From JAXLWB01 sp046328715 (GTDB lineage: Bacteria > Chloroflexota > Anaerolineae > Caldilineales > Caldilineaceae), in contig JAXLWB010000017.1 in assembly GCA_046328715.1 (NCBI GenBank), forward strand, positions 1-64,000: DNA of 64,000 bases, read 5' to 3'. The translations under genes and the position numbers were made by a program. Below the pieces are notes generated by a model. That model worked only from the letters and a program-made list of their open reading frames with translations. It was not told where the DNA came from and searched no databases. This document shows, one piece after another, positions 25,107 through 33,713 of the stretch (positions are counted from its first letter, which is position 1; each line of letters starts with the position of its first letter).

Positions 25107-25482
25107 TTTTAGACTCGATACTTCCTAATTGTTGCCGAACGATGTCTAATAGATCCCACGAGCTGATGGGTTTTGTAAGAAATGCAGTCGCGCCCTCTTT
25201 TTTGGCACGGGAACGGTCGTCATCAAGCACACTTGCTGTTAACATGATGATTGGCAAAGCCTTGTGGCTATCTTTTTTACGCAATTCTGTGAGCAAGGTA
25301 ATGCCATCCATCTCGGGCATGGCAATATCTACAATGGCCAAGTCAAATCGCTGCTGCTCCAGCTTTTCCAAAGCAGCTTGTCCGCTCGCAGCAGTGATCA
25401 CCTCGTAGCCACCCTTACGCAACTGTGCACTTAACACACGTAGCGTCACGACATAATCATCTACAACTAGAATTGTCGCCAT
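25072..25482 (-). CDS. stand-alone response-regulator receiver protein
   Basis: A 136-aa CheY-like receiver: acidic pair in ILVVDDYV, phospho-acceptor Asp in LAIVDIAMPEMDG, Thr in IIMLTASVL and Lys in FLTKPIS. No output domain is attached. ATG 25482 is preferred to the ATG six bases upstream because AGGA lies five bases before it. The gene starts two bases after the STAS gene's stop. It is a plausible phosphate acceptor for the hybrid kinase downstream, linking it to the STAS/RsbU/RsbW set (inference). Confidence 0.9.
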   Translation of the reverse strand: MATILVVDDYVVTLRVLSAQLRKGGYEVITAASGQAALEKLEQQRFDLAIVDIAMPEMDGITLLTELRKKDSHKALPIIMLTASVLDDDRSRAKKEGATAFLTKPISSWDLLDIVRQQLGSIESKSVDSYSSGRTT

Positions 25483-25484
25483 GA

Positions 25485-25844
25485 TCATCCTATCTGAAAT
25501 GCGGCAACCGCTTCTTCTACACTGGAACTGGTATCGAAAACATGGTCAAACTGTACTAATTCGAGAATGCGCTTTACGGCTTCCATCCGTGGCATCACGA
25601 GACGCACATTCCCACCTTTTTGGCGGCAGTGTTTGAGCGCACCGATTAAGACCGCCATCCCTGTACTGTCGATAAACGATGCTTGACTTAGATCAATAAC
25701 TAAATGGATGACCATCTGGTCAAACATGCTTTGTAGTTGTGTACGGAATTCAAGTGCGTTGAAAACATCAAGGCGAGAGCGAATTGTCAGAGTTTCAATC
25801 CGAGTTCGCTCTCCCTGAATGGTTACAACTAGGTCGGTGTGCAT
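25485..25844 (-). CDS. STAS-domain anti-sigma-factor antagonist (RsbV/SpoIIAA-like)
   Basis: A 119-aa single STAS domain with the phosphorylatable serine in FIDSTGMAVLIGAL. In partner-switching systems the unphosphorylated form binds an RsbW-type kinase and frees its sigma factor or other client. It is one of three STAS genes in the cluster and is about half identical by eye to the one at 26011-26367 (CRQ.GG.VRLV.P..EAVKRI.EL..FD.VF), so the pair arose by duplication. Confidence 0.92.
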   Translation of the reverse strand: MHTDLVVTIQGERTRIETLTIRSRLDVFNALEFRTQLQSMFDQMVIHLVIDLSQASFIDSTGMAVLIGALKHCRQKGGNVRLVMPRMEAVKRILELVQFDHVFDTSSSVEEAVAAFQIG

Positions 25845-26010
25845 TTATCACTCTTTTGCGCCCTGATAGGGAAAACACGTAAAATAGCAAAATCTCACGC
25901 TCTTTGGTTCATCGGCAGATGTGCCATGTCTAAATTATGTGTCGATTGGCTACTCTTTCATTGCCTATCCGAGGCGCGAACGAAACAGTTCCCATGATTG
26001 TGAATAGAAA

Positions 26011-26367
26011 TCAGCGATAAAATGAGGCAACCGCCTCCTGTGCTGAAGACTTCATTTCAAAGACACGGTCAAACTTGGTCAATTCGAAGATCCGTTTGAC
26101 CGCCTCGGATTGCGGAATGACGAGACGCACATCGCCGCCACGTTGTCGGCATTGTTTCAAGGCGCTGACGAGTACTGCAATACCAGCACTATCGAGAAAC
26201 GGCGTTGCGCTCAAATCAATCACCAGATGCCTCACTTTTTGTTCAAGGAGTGTTTGTATTTGTGTCCGATAATCTGGGGCACTAAATGCATCCAAGCGAG
26301 CCGTTATCGTTAGGGTCACAATTCGTGTAATTTCTTCTTGCACATTCATCGTTAGCATGCTAGCCAT
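26011..26367 (-). CDS. STAS-domain anti-sigma-factor antagonist (RsbV/SpoIIAA-like)
   Basis: A 118-aa STAS domain, phospho-acceptor serine in FLDSAGIAVLVSALKQ. The ATG is preceded by AAGGAA at suitable spacing. It follows the RsbW-like gene by 79 bp and precedes its paralogue at 25485-25844 by 166 bp without a visible terminator. Its role is as for the paralogue; which of the three STAS proteins pairs with the RsbW-like kinase cannot be told. Confidence 0.92.
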   Translation of the reverse strand: MASMLTMNVQEEITRIVTLTITARLDAFSAPDYRTQIQTLLEQKVRHLVIDLSATPFLDSAGIAVLVSALKQCRQRGGDVRLVIPQSEAVKRIFELTKFDRVFEMKSSAQEAVASFYR

Positions 26368-26446
26368 ATTCGTTTTCCTTACGTGATATCCATATATCCA
26401 TTGCGGTCGCCAAGCCCAGGAGTTTTCCCGTCACTGGAGCCGAAAC

Positions 26447-26905
26447 TCATTGCGTTTCAGAGGCCATTGGGTCTTGTATACGCTGCAAAGTCTTTACCAG
26501 CCTCCAACAGTTTTGCTCATTTTCGGAGCGGTACTCGACTTCATCCATCAACTGGCGTACCAGAAAAAGGCCAAACCCATGCTCCTGGATCTCGCCCAAA
26601 CGTGGCTCAGGGATCGCGTCAGGATCAAACGAGATGCCGTTATCCTCCAGCACAATAGTCAGTTGCAACGGCACATCACTTAAGGCTACACTCATCAAAA
26701 TTTCTCCGGGATAATGAGCGTAGCTGTGCTTGACGATATTGACCGCAATTTCCTGAACTGCTAACTCAATGTTGTACAAAATAATTTCTGGCTCAGCTAA
26801 GTCGGGAATGAGCGACAGAAATGCACGCAATTGTTCGCCCAGTTCAACCAGAGCGGACAATTGGGCAGGTATTTTTACTGTAATTTGACCCGCAGAGGAT
26901 AACAT
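26447..26905 (-). CDS. RsbW-like anti-sigma factor / serine kinase (GHKL ATPase)
   Basis: A 152-aa GHKL ATPase: N-box in IELAVQEIAVNIVKHSY, G1 box in VLEDNGISFDP and G2 box in EHGFGLFLVRQLMDEV. RsbW/SpoIIAB-type proteins phosphorylate STAS partners and hold sigma factors or other targets inactive. It starts four bases after the RsbU-like gene and is followed by two STAS genes, the usual partner-switching arrangement. No alternative sigma factor is encoded alongside, so the client may be encoded elsewhere or may not be a sigma factor. Confidence 0.92.
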   Translation of the reverse strand: MLSSAGQITVKIPAQLSALVELGEQLRAFLSLIPDLAEPEIILYNIELAVQEIAVNIVKHSYAHYPGEILMSVALSDVPLQLTIVLEDNGISFDPDAIPEPRLGEIQEHGFGLFLVRQLMDEVEYRSENEQNCWRLVKTLQRIQDPMASETQ

Positions 26906-26909
26906 CGGC

Positions 26910-28436
26910 CTATATCCTTTTTAATACCAGAATGGTTTGATCGTCCGATTGGCGATGTCCGGCAGCAAAATTTTGAACTGCTTCAAACATCCGTTCGAGC
27001 AATCCATTTGCAGACTCATCAGCAAATTGATCAACTAGTTGCAACATCCGATCATAGCCAAACATTTCACCGTCACTTCGTTCGGCCTCACTGAAACCAT
27101 CGCTCGCCATAATCAACAGATCCCCGACGCACAGCTTGATGGTGTACGCTTGCGCCAGGCTGAGTGGTAACACACCGAGCGGCGGTGCATCTGCAATCAA
27201 TAGCTTCGCAGATCCTCCCTGCGGACGATAAATGACTGGAGAATGTCCTTGGTTGGCATAGTGCAAAAGCTGAGTTTGCGCATCATACTGCCCTAGAAAG
27301 ACAGTGGCGAACATATCGACATCGGAAAAGTCTTGATAGAGATCTTGGTTCGTCCCATCCAAAATTCGATCTACTGCAGGGAGTTGGCTCTCCTGCACTC
27401 TGCCGCGCAGCGCTGTCCGCATCATCGTCATCAACAAAGCGGCCGGCATTCCCTTGCCAGAAACATCACCTACCACAAAATTCAATCGATGATCTTTGCT
27501 CTCAACAAAGTCATAAAAGTCACCGCCTACTTGAAAAGCAGGGCGAGAATGTACAGCGAGGTCCAGGTCTGCGAAGTGAGGAATTTGTTGTGGTAACAGC
27601 CGCATTTGGACTTGTTTGGCCAGTTCCATTTCAGTTTGGATGCGCGTTTGGTTGAGCAGGTCGCGTTGTAAGAGTGCATTTTCCAGACTGGCTCCAGTCG
27701 GTTCACTAATGGTACTCAGCAGCTTGACATCGGGCGTCTGAAAGTCCCCACCTAGTTTATTGACAACTCCTAAAATGAGGGAAACACCAGTCCGTACCCA
27801 AATCTGGTTCGCAAGTAGGTTGCGGATCGGTATGCCCAGCTTTTTTAGTGCCGGGTCTTGACCCTGAAGTAACAATGGATTACGTACAGAAGCACTTTCC
27901 ATTTTTATGATCAGGCTACTCCAGAGGCGTTGTGCCCACTCTTCGCGCGGAAAAACACCTAAGTGCGGTTCATTCTCTTGCACGCGCAATTCCATAAAGG
28001 CACCTTCGGCCTTCAAGAGACGAGCCGCTACCGCAGCTAAGGACTCCAACATTTGTTGAAAATCGTATTGACGGCGCGTCGCATTTGCCAATTGGTGCAG
28101 CGCCATCAGTTGATCTTGTTGGTCGATCAACTCGGATGTCATCTTTTCGATTTCATATTCCTGTTGTACCAGCGTGCTGATAATCTGCGCATCTGCACGT
28201 AACCGTGGCCGCAAGTCACTACTCCCACGAACGGATAACCAGCCGACAGGCGAGCCATTGACGCAAATGATCTCAGTTAGCAGGTTCTCGTCACTTGCTA
28301 CTTGATTTTGCGGTTCGTGAACATCTTTCGCCGTGATCGAAAATTCAGACGCGCCCAGCGCTTCCCAAGCATTGGCAAGTTGCTCAAGGACAGGGTGTTG
28401 CGACTCTATCAGTGAATTCAGGATCGTTTCGTTCAC
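26910..28436 (-). CDS. RsbU-like PP2C (SpoIIE) phosphatase with GAF-type sensor region
   Basis: A 508-aa phosphatase. The N-terminal half contains a GAF-like region (~110-255) joined by a helical linker (TRIQTEMELAKQVQMRLLPQ) to a SpoIIE/PP2C catalytic domain with metal-binding motifs FQVGGDFYDF, VVGDVSGKGMPAALLM, LIMASDGFSEA and a terminal SDDQTILVL. It should dephosphorylate the STAS proteins and so switch the module on. The start is GTG 28436, overlapping the upstream STAS stop (GTGA) with CGAGG six bases upstream. No transmembrane segments. Confidence 0.92.
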   Translation of the reverse strand: MNETILNSLIESQHPVLEQLANAWEALGASEFSITAKDVHEPQNQVASDENLLTEIICVNGSPVGWLSVRGSSDLRPRLRADAQIISTLVQQEYEIEKMTSELIDQQDQLMALHQLANATRRQYDFQQMLESLAAVAARLLKAEGAFMELRVQENEPHLGVFPREEWAQRLWSSLIIKMESASVRNPLLLQGQDPALKKLGIPIRNLLANQIWVRTGVSLILGVVNKLGGDFQTPDVKLLSTISEPTGASLENALLQRDLLNQTRIQTEMELAKQVQMRLLPQQIPHFADLDLAVHSRPAFQVGGDFYDFVESKDHRLNFVVGDVSGKGMPAALLMTMMRTALRGRVQESQLPAVDRILDGTNQDLYQDFSDVDMFATVFLGQYDAQTQLLHYANQGHSPVIYRPQGGSAKLLIADAPPLGVLPLSLAQAYTIKLCVGDLLIMASDGFSEAERSDGEMFGYDRMLQLVDQFADESANGLLERMFEAVQNFAAGHRQSDDQTILVLKRI

Positions 28437-28768
28437 CGCGCAGCCTCGAGTGCTGCTTGCTCGGAAGTATAGATTTGAAAAGCGCGGTCCAATTTCGTCA
28501 ATTCAAAAATGATACGAACAGGCTGCTGCAATTCACATAAGACTAAATCACCCGCTTTTTCACGGCTATGGCGCATCCCCTTAACCAAAGTTGCCAATCC
28601 TGTAGAATCGATAAAATTGACCTTGCCCAAATTCACAACGATATGCGAAGTGGCAGATACAGCTTCACTCAATTTCTGTGTCACTTGCTGGCTCTGATGT
28701 GCATCTAGTCGCCCTTCCAACCCCACCACTGAGGTATGACCTTTTGTCGCTAAAACTATTTCCATCAT
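28433..28768 (-). CDS. STAS-domain anti-sigma-factor antagonist (third copy)
   Basis: A 111-aa STAS domain with phospho-acceptor serine in FIDSTGLATLVKGM. Two ATGs are adjacent (28768, 28765); AGGAG fits the second better. It starts six bases after the glycosyltransferase stop and overlaps the RsbU-like gene by four bases, so transcription of the signalling module most likely enters from the two glycosyltransferase genes upstream. Confidence 0.92.
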   Translation of the reverse strand: MMEIVLATKGHTSVVGLEGRLDAHQSQQVTQKLSEAVSATSHIVVNLGKVNFIDSTGLATLVKGMRHSREKAGDLVLCELQQPVRIIFELTKLDRAFQIYTSEQAALEAAR

Positions 28769-28774
28769 CGGCTC

Positions 28775-30019
28775 CTACTGCTTTTTCAGCAGTGTCTCGA
28801 TATGCAACAAATACCAATCGACTACTTCCTCCAAAGGCAAGCCACGTGCAGCTAAATAATTACGCCGCCCCATTTCGATACGACGATCTGGGTGATCGAT
28901 AATGCGTGCAATTGCATCTGCTAGACTTTGAACATCATTTGGTTCAAAAAACTCGCCTGTATACCCCTCTTCGGCAATCAACTCGGCTAGATCGCCGATC
29001 TGTGGTAAAACGACCGCTTTGCCATAGTCGCCCGCCTGGTGCAATACACCAGAGCTACCCGTTGTGCTGGTATAGGGAAAGACTACCGCCGCAGCATCGC
29101 CAAAGATACGGGGGACATCGTCTTCGGCCACATAGCCGGTGTAGCGAACGTTGGAAACATCGGCATATTTTTGAGCCACGTTTTCAAGGTATTGAGGCGA
29201 ATTTGGGCTATTGGTTCCAGCGATCACCAGTTCCAACGGATCGTTGTGATTCTTCTGAAGAATGCGAAAGGCCTCGACCAGCGTCTCGATCTTTTTGTAG
29301 GTGCCAAATTTGCCAAAGGTCATGATCTGCAACGGACCTTCCGGCAATTCAAATTTTGGCGGTGCTGCAGATTGCTCAAAGGCACCATGGGGAGCCAGCA
29401 AAACGTTCTTGGCCTGATAGCGCTTTTCTAGGATTTCTACATACTTTGGAATGGTGACCACAACCAGATCGGCGCGCAGCAACAGATTGGTGAGCAGCCA
29501 ACCTGCGAAGCGGATAAAACGCTCTGCCAGCGGATTTTGGGTAAAGCCCGCACTTTGCAGATTGACTGTTTCCATGATGTTATGGAGCAACACCACCGTT
29601 GGTGTAGCAAACATGCGTAACAATGCTGGCGTCAACAATCCTAAGGCACCAGCGATCTTTTGATCACCAAAACTGGCAAATTGGATGTTAAAGATGACCA
29701 CATCCGGTTGTGCCTGGCGCACCGCACGCAAAATGCTCCAAAAATTAGACCAACCATTAAAGCGCCAACAAGGTACAAAATTGGTTGGTGCACGCCATTC
29801 ATTGTGACCATTTTGTGCGGCGTCTGGCGAGGCTAACGGTTCTTGCGAGTTTTGGCTATAGCATTGCCCCTCGGGCAAAAAATCGGTGAACAGTGTCACC
29901 TGGCCGACTTCCTCTTTTTTGTAGAGGCCGCGCACAAAATGGTAGCCATATTCGTTTAGCGAGCCTTTTCCAGGTGGATAGGTGGTGACAACGCCGACAT
30001 GTAGCTTAGGCTTTGGCAT
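28775..30019 (-). CDS. glycosyltransferase family 4 (GT-B) protein
   Basis: A 414-aa GT-B glycosyltransferase. The start at ATG 30019 gives MPKPKLHVGVVTTYPPGKGS, with the glycine-rich N-terminal loop of GT4 enzymes, and GAGGTG lies just upstream. The longer frame to 30163 only shadows the preceding gene. The donor-binding C-terminal domain shows LQIMTFGKFGTYKKIE, VRYTGYVAEDDVPRIFGDA and the E-x7-E-like region GSSGVLHQAGDYGKAVV. It overlaps the GT2 gene by 14 bp. It transfers a nucleotide-activated sugar in the cytoplasm; the sugar is not predictable. Confidence 0.9.
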   Translation of the reverse strand: MPKPKLHVGVVTTYPPGKGSLNEYGYHFVRGLYKKEEVGQVTLFTDFLPEGQCYSQNSQEPLASPDAAQNGHNEWRAPTNFVPCWRFNGWSNFWSILRAVRQAQPDVVIFNIQFASFGDQKIAGALGLLTPALLRMFATPTVVLLHNIMETVNLQSAGFTQNPLAERFIRFAGWLLTNLLLRADLVVVTIPKYVEILEKRYQAKNVLLAPHGAFEQSAAPPKFELPEGPLQIMTFGKFGTYKKIETLVEAFRILQKNHNDPLELVIAGTNSPNSPQYLENVAQKYADVSNVRYTGYVAEDDVPRIFGDAAAVVFPYTSTTGSSGVLHQAGDYGKAVVLPQIGDLAELIAEEGYTGEFFEPNDVQSLADAIARIIDHPDRRIEMGRRNYLAARGLPLEEVVDWYLLHIETLLKKQ

Positions 30020-30776
30020 AGACACCTCGTAGATCATTCCACTTAATCCGGAAGAGGTCGCGCAGGAAGCGGCGTACTTCTTTGGCAGTGTCCACCTTGG
30101 AGCCTGGAGCATCGATCCAATTGACTGGGACTTCGGCCACGCGATAGCCCCACTTGGCGGCAAGGTAAAGAATTTCTAGATCAAAGGAGAAGCCCATGAT
30201 AGTTTGGGCTTGATGTAACCGATGGGCAGCATCGTGTGTGTACATTTTGAACCCACACTGCGTGTCGCGCACCCCAATACGAAAGATATTGCGTACAATC
30301 CAGCGCAAACCGCCACTGAGCAGATGACGCAAAGCTGATTTATGTCCCTCCTCTGCCCCTGCCGCAGCCCGCGAGCCAATCGCAACATCGTAGCCTTCAT
30401 CACGCACCTTCGCCAGCAATTTGCGAATCTCTTCGATTGGCGTTGAATTATCGGCATCAGCAAAGAGCACATAGCGACCACGAGCAGCCAGCATACCGCG
30501 ATGAACGGCGCTACCCTTTCCACCATTTTTCTCTGCTCGCAATAAACGCAAGTTGGCAAAGCCCAAGCCTTCCACAAGCGCAGCTGTCTTGTCGCGCGAG
30601 CCATCATCTGCAACGATCAATTCCCAAAGGAAGCCAAGATCCGAAACATAGGAGGCAATCGCCCCGATCGTTGGCACAATTCGCTCTTCTTCGTTATAGG
30701 CAGGTATAACAACCGAAATTAGTGGTTCTTGTTGAAGCACCTCACTTTTCCACTTTTGATAGTTCTCGTATGCCAT
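30006..30776 (-). CDS. glycosyltransferase family 2, dolichyl-phosphate-glucosyltransferase-like
   Basis: A 256-aa GT-A enzyme: ISVVIPAYNEEERI, the DDGS nucleotide site (IVADDGSRDKT), NGGKGSAVHRGMLAA, the metal-binding DAD (YVLFADADNST) and DTQCGFKMY. This set is typical of the polyprenyl/dolichyl-phosphate beta-glucosyltransferase (ALG5/DPM-like) branch, which makes lipid-phosphate-linked sugars used by GT-C enzymes such as the PIG-V-like protein at 13882. ATG 30776 has AAGGA seven bases upstream. It is the first gene of the long minus-strand cluster that runs to 13882. Confidence 0.92.
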   Translation of the reverse strand: MAYENYQKWKSEVLQQEPLISVVIPAYNEEERIVPTIGAIASYVSDLGFLWELIVADDGSRDKTAALVEGLGFANLRLLRAEKNGGKGSAVHRGMLAARGRYVLFADADNSTPIEEIRKLLAKVRDEGYDVAIGSRAAAGAEEGHKSALRHLLSGGLRWIVRNIFRIGVRDTQCGFKMYTHDAAHRLHQAQTIMGFSFDLEILYLAAKWGYRVAEVPVNWIDAPGSKVDTAKEVRRFLRDLFRIKWNDLRGVYAKA

Positions 30777-31167
30777 AGATTATTCCTTTGAAATGTCTCA
30801 ATTCGTAGAATGATGTAAAGTGACTGGCGTATGTTATTCGTATTTGGTGACATTCAATTTTACCTTAAGCTATGATTAATTAACCAAAACATTATATACT
30901 GTTTTCAAAATATTTGATCATTAGAAAACTTACACTATGAAATAAATAATCTATATTACTAATTCCATGAAAAAATGCGTCAACAACCTGGGTTGTTGAC
31001 GCATTTGTGAAAGCCACGACTCAAAACCGGAACCGTCCGTATAAATACTTCCAACAAAAGCTCATATCTGAGTGAACGGTTTCACCTTACAGCTTACGTT
31101 TTTGCTATTCTCTACTTAACGATCAAGGGCAAGAAGATTCTTGGAACATTGGAGATCGGACTAGAGT
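30777..31167. other. intergenic region, 391 bp
   Basis: AT-rich spacer between the start of the glycosyltransferase operon and the end of hom, both on the minus strand. It contains the perfect hairpin listed at 30973-31006. No ORF or RNA gene was recognised; the promoter of the glycosyltransferase operon must lie here, but no convincing -35/-10 pair was found. Confidence 0.7.
30973..31006 (-). terminator. strong intrinsic terminator (16-bp perfect stem)
   Basis: AAATGCGTCAACAACC and GGTTGTTGACGCATTT pair perfectly around a two-base TG centre, with a run of A on the left that reads as U-tract on the minus strand. It lies downstream of hom and most likely ends the arginine/hom transcript; it may act in both directions. 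Confidence 0.85.
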
Positions 31168-32217
31168 TTACCTCACTAAATTCACTGAATCCCGTAACAT
31201 TGCTGCTGCCGTAGGCAACGCATCGCCTTCCAGGTTTTTGTAGAAGTGAATGCCATAGAGATCGCTGTGGATCTCTACGCCCATCTCAAAGCCAGCACAG
31301 CGCGCGAGGAAGTCGGATTGGGGGAGAATGGTGGGTTCGACGGTAAGTCGGTAATGGGGTGGAGTAGTAGGATGATGGGAAGATGAGGGGAGTAGGCGGG
31401 CGATGGCGACAAGTTTGATCGTGTTGCCACGCTGGAGTTCTTGTTGAAGTTGCTCGGCGCTGATTCGGGTGATGCCACGGACTGTGACATCGCTGAGGAT
31501 GACTTTTGCGCCGAGAACGCTGTTCGTGATGATGACAAGTTTGTTAGCGGTATCCCAGCCTTCAACATCGAGGGTGGGATCGGTCTCAGCAATGCCAGCG
31601 CTTTGCGCTTCTTTGAGTGCTTCGACGTAACTGCGTCCCTTTTCCATTTCGCCGAGGATATAGTTGGTGGTGCTGTTAAAAATACCACGCAGCAGGGTAA
31701 TCTCCGCTGCAACCAAATCGCGGCGACCGATGTTGAGTACGGGCAAGGAGCCACAGACAGTTGCGCTGAAGGCCAGCCCAGCATGGTTTTGTTGAGCCAG
31801 TTCGTGCAACTCTTGAAAAGCAAGAACCATTGGCCCTTTATTGGCCAACACACAATGAATACCACGCCCTAGCGCTGTGCGTACTGCTGAAAGACCAGGT
31901 TCACCCGTCTGCAAATTCACAGGGGAGGCTTCAAGCACCAAGTCACATTCCAGTTGCTCCAACACTTGGGCGGGTGTCTTTTGTGCCTGATAGCCAGACA
32001 GTCCAGAAACTTTTCCGCCCTGCTCCTTCTGTTGGCGCAACATCGCCGGATCAAAGCCGGCGAGATTCACCGCCACGCCACTGCTATCTGCTACACAGAC
32101 AATTTGAAAGCGCAGTTCGTACTGGGTTGCAAGTTGCTTCGACTTACTTTCAAGAATCTTGAGGAAATTACGCCCTACGTTGCCCAGGCCAATGAGAGCA
32201 GTGCGGATCGTTTTCAT
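31168..32217 (-). CDS. hom: homoserine dehydrogenase
   Basis: NAD(P)-dependent homoserine dehydrogenase of 349 aa, without an ACT domain. ATG 32217 begins MKTIRTALIGLGNVGRNF with the dinucleotide-binding GLGNVG; the upstream extension to 32289 is built of an 18-bp tandem repeat and is not coding. Catalytic-domain motifs are present: LANKGPM, GIFNSTTNYILGEME and DPTLDVEGWDTANKL. It converts aspartate semialdehyde to homoserine for Thr/Met synthesis. An in-frame segment of about 16 residues (LPSSSHHPTTPPHY, DNA 31351-31400) interrupts the usual text and is built of 7-bp-phased repeats. It lies 181 bp after carA on the same strand. Confidence 0.92.
   Translation of the reverse strand: MKTIRTALIGLGNVGRNFLKILESKSKQLATQYELRFQIVCVADSSGVAVNLAGFDPAMLRQQKEQGGKVSGLSGYQAQKTPAQVLEQLECDLVLEASPVNLQTGEPGLSAVRTALGRGIHCVLANKGPMVLAFQELHELAQQNHAGLAFSATVCGSLPVLNIGRRDLVAAEITLLRGIFNSTTNYILGEMEKGRSYVEALKEAQSAGIAETDPTLDVEGWDTANKLVIITNSVLGAKVILSDVTVRGITRISAEQLQQELQRGNTIKLVAIARLLPSSSHHPTTPPHYRLTVEPTILPQSDFLARCAGFEMGVEIHSDLYGIHFYKNLEGDALPTAAAMLRDSVNLVR
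31351..31400. repeat. 7-bp-phased purine-rich repeat inside hom
   Basis: On the plus strand the segment splits into units GGGTGGA GTAGTAG GATGATG followed by related 7-mers. It keeps the reading frame of hom and adds a Ser/His/Pro/Thr-rich loop. It resembles the 7-bp arrays between genes in this window in period, though not in exact sequence. Confidence 0.5.
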
Positions 32218-32218
32218 G

Positions 32219-32254
32219 GAAGTATATTGGGAGTTAGAAGTATATTGGGAGTTA
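32219..32254. repeat. two perfect 18-bp tandem repeats upstream of hom
   Basis: gaagtatattgggagtta occurs twice head to tail (32219-32236, 32237-32254), directly ahead of the hom start codon on the minus strand. It occupies the place where the ribosome-binding site would be expected, and no clear Shine-Dalgarno sequence is left. Confidence 0.9.
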
Positions 32255-32367
32255 AAAGACGAGTGAAAGATGAGCACTGCTAAGCTCACCCTTCACTCAA
32301 TAGAATCAAATGTCTGAGTCGACAGAACAAAATAGAAACCGAGTGTGGCGTGGGTCGATTAACGCTT

Positions 32368-32400
32368 CAATCCGCAACCCACAATCCACAATCCGCAATT
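32368..32400. repeat. 7-bp tandem repeats (CAATCCR family) at the 3' end of carA
   Basis: Units CAATCCG, CAACCCA, CAATCCA, CAATCCG and a partial unit run from 32368 to 32400. The last bases form part of the carA stop codon (minus strand), so the array abuts the gene exactly. Confidence 0.85.
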
Positions 32401-33646
32401 ACCTGCCACTTTGTCGGCTCTTCCCCTTGACCATTTCGGAAAAGCGGGCAAAGAGCAAATCAGCATCGTGGGGGCCAGGGCTGGCCTCGGGGTGGTACTG
32501 GACGCAAAAGACCGGCTGATCGCTGAGGCGCAGACCTTCAACCGTTCCATCGTTGAGGTTACGATGGGTAACAATAACGTTGCTCGGCAGCGTCTTGTCA
32601 TCGACCGCGTAGTTATGATTTTGTGAAGTGATCTGCACATTGGTGGCATCCACATCACTGACTGGCTGGTTACCACCGTGGTGACCAAACTTGAGTTTAT
32701 AGGTTTGTCCACCCAATGCAAGTCCGATAATCTGATGACCTAGGCAGATGCCGAAGGTTGGAATGCCACTGTTAAGCAACTCGCTGACCGCATCGGCAGC
32801 ATAAGGCACTGCCGATGGATCGCCTGGCCCATTGCTCAAGAAGATGCCATCTGGTTTGAGAGCAAGGACATCCTCGGCAGTTGTATTGGCAGGGACAACC
32901 GTGACGCGCAGCCCATGACTGGTCAGTCGGCGCAAGATATTGTGTTTGATGCCAAAATCGTAGGCCACCACAAGCGGTTTTGGGGGTGCAGATTGGGGAT
33001 CACGGGTTGCAGAATCAGCATTTGCTACGCGCCATACACCCGTCGCTACCTCTACCGCCTCATGCATATTTATGTCGTAAGCAGTTTTCTCAGCCTCTTG
33101 TCCAGAGGAGATTGGTGTCCATTCCACGCGTGTGCCATCGACCCAATTATAGGGTTCATGACAAGTGACCTCCTGCACGAGATCCCGCCCATCCAACCCT
33201 TCCCAAAAGCGAGCAATCAGTAGCAAGTCTTCTGCACTTTTCGTGCCATCAGTGCAGAGTGCAGCATGCAAGACGCCCTTTTCGCGCAACAAACGAGTCA
33301 GAGCTCGGGTGTCAACCTCGCTGATCCCGGGAATGTTATGCCGCTCAAGATAGGTATGCAACGTCTCATTGGCACGCCAGTTAGAGACCACAGGGCTCAC
33401 TTCGCGCACGATGAAGGCAGTGATCTGCGGCTTATCACTTTCAATGTCCTCGGGATTGATACCTGTGTTGCCTACATGGGCGACAGTCATGCAAACCATT
33501 TGTCCCCGGTAGGAAGGGTCCGTAATCACTTCTTGATACCCGGTCAAGCTAGTGTTAAATACGACTTCGCCAACCACGGTCGTAGCAGCACCGAACGCTT
33601 GACCTTCAAAAAAGGTCCCATCTTCCAAAACAAGCAAGGCTTTCAT
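32399..33646 (-). CDS. carA: carbamoyl-phosphate synthase small subunit
   Basis: Glutamine amidotransferase subunit of carbamoyl-phosphate synthase, 415 aa, feeding arginine and pyrimidine synthesis. The N-terminal domain opens with the typical ALLVLEDGTFFEGQAFG. The class I GATase domain has the nucleophile Cys in FGICLGHQIIGLALGG and the His/Glu pair in VQYHPEASPGPHD. A linker between the domains (VANADSATRDPQSAPPKP) is longer than usual, and its DNA (about 32982-33018) falls into 7-mers of the same CAATCCR type found after the stop codon. The large subunit carB is not in the window. The position after argCBD and the argA-type gene points to arginine regulation. Confidence 0.96.
   Translation of the reverse strand: MKALLVLEDGTFFEGQAFGAATTVVGEVVFNTSLTGYQEVITDPSYRGQMVCMTVAHVGNTGINPEDIESDKPQITAFIVREVSPVVSNWRANETLHTYLERHNIPGISEVDTRALTRLLREKGVLHAALCTDGTKSAEDLLLIARFWEGLDGRDLVQEVTCHEPYNWVDGTRVEWTPISSGQEAEKTAYDINMHEAVEVATGVWRVANADSATRDPQSAPPKPLVVAYDFGIKHNILRRLTSHGLRVTVVPANTTAEDVLALKPDGIFLSNGPGDPSAVPYAADAVSELLNSGIPTFGICLGHQIIGLALGGQTYKLKFGHHGGNQPVSDVDATNVQITSQNHNYAVDDKTLPSNVIVTHRNLNDGTVEGLRLSDQPVFCVQYHPEASPGPHDADLLFARFSEMVKGKSRQSGR
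32982..33018. repeat. 7-bp-phased repeat inside carA
   Basis: Read on the minus strand: GATTCTG CAACCCG, then TGATCCC CAATCTG, then CACCCC. These are variants of the CAATCCR heptamers at 32368-32400. The insertion stays in frame at the domain boundary of CarA, a place that tolerates length change. Confidence 0.5.
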
Positions 33647-33713
33647 CTTTATTGATTCACTCCCAGAGTTGCATACAAATGCGCTGCACTACATTTTCAG
33701 AGTAGGCGTCATA

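Noticed and set aside
26011..26367. STAS paralogue as an assembly duplication of 25485-25844
   Set aside because: The two genes differ at many residues and in DNA throughout, so they are diverged duplicates.
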